This document shows positions 5,394-6,889 of a DNA stretch of 6,889 bases, one piece after another. The notes under the pieces are model-generated. The model did no database searches. It was not told the DNA's origin and saw nothing but the letters and a program-made list of their open reading frames with translations. The stretch comes from Desulfobulbaceae bacterium. GTDB taxonomy: Bacteria > Desulfobacterota > Desulfobulbia > Desulfobulbales > UBA5123. The stretch covers positions 1 through 6,889 of the forward strand of contig JAOUHH010000153.1 in NCBI GenBank assembly GCA_029865195.1. The letters run 5' to 3'. The position numbers were made by a program, and so were the translations under genes. Position 1 is the stretch's first letter; every line of letters begins with the position of its first letter.

Positions 5394-5435
5394 TCTGTGA
5401 ACACACCCCACTTCGCTGAGGCCATCGCTCAAACC

Positions 5436-6584
5436 ATGGACATCATTCACCTCGACATGGACGCCTTTTTCGCGGCGGTGGAGATGCGCGACGACCCGAC
5501 CCTCCTCGGCAAGCCGGTGATTGTCGGCGGCAGCAGAGAGCGCGGGGTGGTCTCTGCCGCCTCCTATGCCGCACGGAAATTCGGCGTCCACTCCGCCATG
5601 CCGATGGCCGTGGCCAGACGGTGCTGTCCGCACGGGGTCTTCCTGCCGGTCCGCATGGCACGCTATCAGGAGGTTTCCGGCCAGATCCACGACATCTTCC
5701 ACCGCTTCACGCCGCTGGTGGAGCCGCTTTCCCTGGACGAGGCCTTTCTCGACGTCACCGGCAGCACCGCCCTTTTCGGCTCCCCGGTAGCGATCGCCGG
5801 CCGGATCAAGCAGTTGATCACGGAGGAAATCGGCCTCACCGCCTCGGCCGGGGTCGCCTCCTGCAAACTGGTGGCGAAAATTGCCTCCGATCTAGAAAAA
5901 CCGGACGGCTTGACCGTGGTGCCTGCCGGCACGGAAAAGGAATTTCTGGCCGGCCTGCCCATCGGCCGCCTATGGGGGGTTGGCGAACAGACACGGCAGA
6001 GCTTGCGCCTGCTGGGGGTAAAAACCATCGGCGATCTGCAACGGCTGCCGACTGGGCTCCTCGAAACGAGGTTCGGCAAACACGGCGCCCGGATGCAGCT
6101 TGCCGCCCTCGGCATCGATTCCCGACCGGTTGAGGCAACCCGCGCCATCCAGTCCATCGGCCAGGAAGAAACCTTCGCCGTCGATCTCACCGACCATGCC
6201 GCCCTGCAGCGTGAACTCCTCGCCATGGCGGTAAAGGTCGGCCGCCGCCTGCGCGACCATGCCCTCCGCGGCCGGACGATCACCGTCAAGGTGAAGTATT
6301 ACGACTTCCAGCAGATCACCCGCTCGTTGACCCTACCCGCGGCCACCGACGACCAGCAAACCATCTATCGTACTGCCTGCGGGCTGCTCGCCAAAACCGA
6401 CGCGGGCGCCAAGCCGATCCGGCTGTTGGGGATAACCGTTGCCAACCTCTCGCTACAGCATGAACCGTACCAGCAGACGCTCCTGCCAGGGGACAACCGG
6501 CAGCGCGAAAAGCTGAACCAGGCCATTGACCATCTCGCCGACAGATTCGACCACGATGTGATCAAGCCCGGGACACTGCTTTGA
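5436..6584 (+). CDS. dinB: DNA polymerase IV (Y-family translesion polymerase)
   Basis: This 382-residue Y-family polymerase copies past damaged template bases with low fidelity and no proofreading. Visible hallmarks are the start M-D-I-I-H-L-D-M-D-A-F-F-A-A-V-E with catalytic D7 and steric-gate F12, Y77 near the gate, and S-L-D-E-A-F with catalytic D101 and E102. The palm/fingers part is followed by the helix-hairpin-helix thumb (W-G-V-G near 180) and the little finger (about 235-345). A Q-Q-T-L-L stretch at 346-350 sits where the beta-clamp binding motif is expected. Length is normal for a long DinB. A GTG at 5397 would add 13 residues, but it overlaps the likely transcription start and family proteins begin near M-D-I-I-H; neither start has a strong ribosome binding site. 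The gene appears monocistronic. Confidence 0.94.
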   Translation: MDIIHLDMDAFFAAVEMRDDPTLLGKPVIVGGSRERGVVSAASYAARKFGVHSAMPMAVARRCCPHGVFLPVRMARYQEVSGQIHDIFHRFTPLVEPLSLDEAFLDVTGSTALFGSPVAIAGRIKQLITEEIGLTASAGVASCKLVAKIASDLEKPDGLTVVPAGTEKEFLAGLPIGRLWGVGEQTRQSLRLLGVKTIGDLQRLPTGLLETRFGKHGARMQLAALGIDSRPVEATRAIQSIGQEETFAVDLTDHAALQRELLAMAVKVGRRLRDHALRGRTITVKVKYYDFQQITRSLTLPAATDDQQTIYRTACGLLAKTDAGAKPIRLLGITVANLSLQHEPYQQTLLPGDNRQREKLNQAIDHLADRFDHDVIKPGTLL

Positions 6585-6682
6585 GAACGCCATCACCGCA
6601 ACTACACCTTGAATATCTGGTGCCATCCTGATAAGTTGTCACATTGATTTATAAACTCCACCCAACCTCAAACACCCCGGGA

Positions 6683-6889
6683 ATGCCCTTGAGCCAACAA
6701 CGTATCCTGGTGACCGGCGCCGCCGGCTTCATCGGCTATCATCTTATTGAGAAACTCCTTGCCGGCGATGTCCAGGTTGTCGGCGTCGATAACTTCAACG
6801 ATTACTACGATCCTGCCCTCAAGCGCGCCCGCCAGGAACGACTTCTCCGCCATACCGCTTACACCCCGGTGGAGATGAATATCGCCGAC
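6683..6889 (+). CDS. NAD-dependent sugar-nucleotide epimerase, N-terminal part (runs off window)
   Basis: Only the first 69 codons are present, open to the window end. The N-terminus is an extended-SDR Rossmann motif, T-G-A-A-G-F-I-G with G12, G15 and G18, and D36 is positioned to bind the NAD ribose. The following V-D-N-F-N-D-Y-Y-D-P-A-L-K-x-A-R resembles UDP-glucuronate 4-epimerases (GalE-like), which supply galacturonate for surface polysaccharide. That specificity is provisional without the C-terminus. ATG 6683 has GGGA directly against it; a TTG at 6689 has GGGAA at a better distance and gives M-S-Q-Q-R-I-L-V-T-G, so the start is uncertain by two codons. The 98-bp gap after dinB holds TATAAA at 6650-6655 as a possible -10 box without a clear -35. 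Confidence 0.88.
   Translation, partial: MPLSQQRILVTGAAGFIGYHLIEKLLAGDVQVVGVDNFNDYYDPALKRARQERLLRHTAYTPVEMNIAD

Larger units (their letters stand above)
5056..5435. other. Divergent intergenic region between the cyclase gene and dinB
   Basis: These 380 bp hold the 5' regions of two divergent genes and no gene I can support. From the cyclase side outward come a roughly 60-nt leader, a sigma-54-type promoter (5126-5142), a 10-bp palindrome (5147-5156), about 145 bp with no structure I recognise (5157-5301), GC-rich inverted repeats (5302-5335), and a weak sigma-70-type promoter for dinB (5365-5393). Minus-strand frames open across the region encode low-complexity or hydrophobic shadow peptides without start signals. 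No LexA box of the E. coli or Bacillus type was seen. Confidence 0.6.

Noticed and set aside
5073..5702. 209-codon minus-strand frame with a hydrophobic C-terminal stretch
   Set aside because: More than half is antisense to dinB; the hydrophobic part lies over the intergenic region and promoter, with no start or ribosome binding site that would isolate it as a small membrane protein.
6668..6853. 61-codon minus-strand open frame
   Set aside because: It is antisense to the Rossmann N-terminus of the epimerase, which has a clear family motif on the plus strand.

Overview
This 6.9 kb GC-rich window (roughly 60% GC by eye) looks like ordinary chromosomal DNA of a free-living Gram-negative bacterium. 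The set of genes (two GGDEF diguanylate cyclases, a short ACT-type phosphoglycerate dehydrogenase, a long DinB and a sigma-54-type promoter) resembles Desulfobacterota (Desulfobulbales or Desulfuromonadales). That placement is an inference from protein style, not a database result. No tRNA, rRNA, insertion sequence, CRISPR array or phage gene was seen.

Layout from left to right. (1) Positions 77-1846, minus strand: a likely two-gene operon. A REC-GGDEF response regulator is followed after 9 bp by a TauE/SafE-family membrane anion exporter. (2) Positions 2029-2514, plus strand, divergent from the first unit: a Nudix hydrolase with a perfect Nudix box, of the 8-oxo-dGTP diphosphatase style. (3) Positions 2739-5055, minus strand: a second diguanylate cyclase with an N-terminal cysteine-containing sensor-like region, followed by serA (3-phosphoglycerate dehydrogenase). 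A strong stem-loop lies between them, directly in front of the serA ribosome binding site. (4) Positions 5436-6584, plus strand: dinB, DNA polymerase IV. (5) Positions 6683-6889, plus strand: the first 69 codons of an NAD-dependent sugar-nucleotide epimerase that runs off the window.

The genes do not form one obvious pathway. Two of the five complete proteins that are not metabolic enzymes make the second messenger c-di-GMP, both with intact GGDEF and inhibitory-site motifs. Two others (Nudix hydrolase, Pol IV) bear on nucleotide-pool quality and damage tolerance but are not co-transcribed. The most interesting signals are regulatory: a near-consensus sigma-54 promoter in front of the second cyclase, and an RNA hairpin in the serA leader whose only mismatch in DNA becomes a G-U pair in the serA-sense RNA. 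The serA product also lacks the glutamate expected in the usual Arg-Glu-His catalytic set. I found no convincing evidence of a wholly new multi-gene system.
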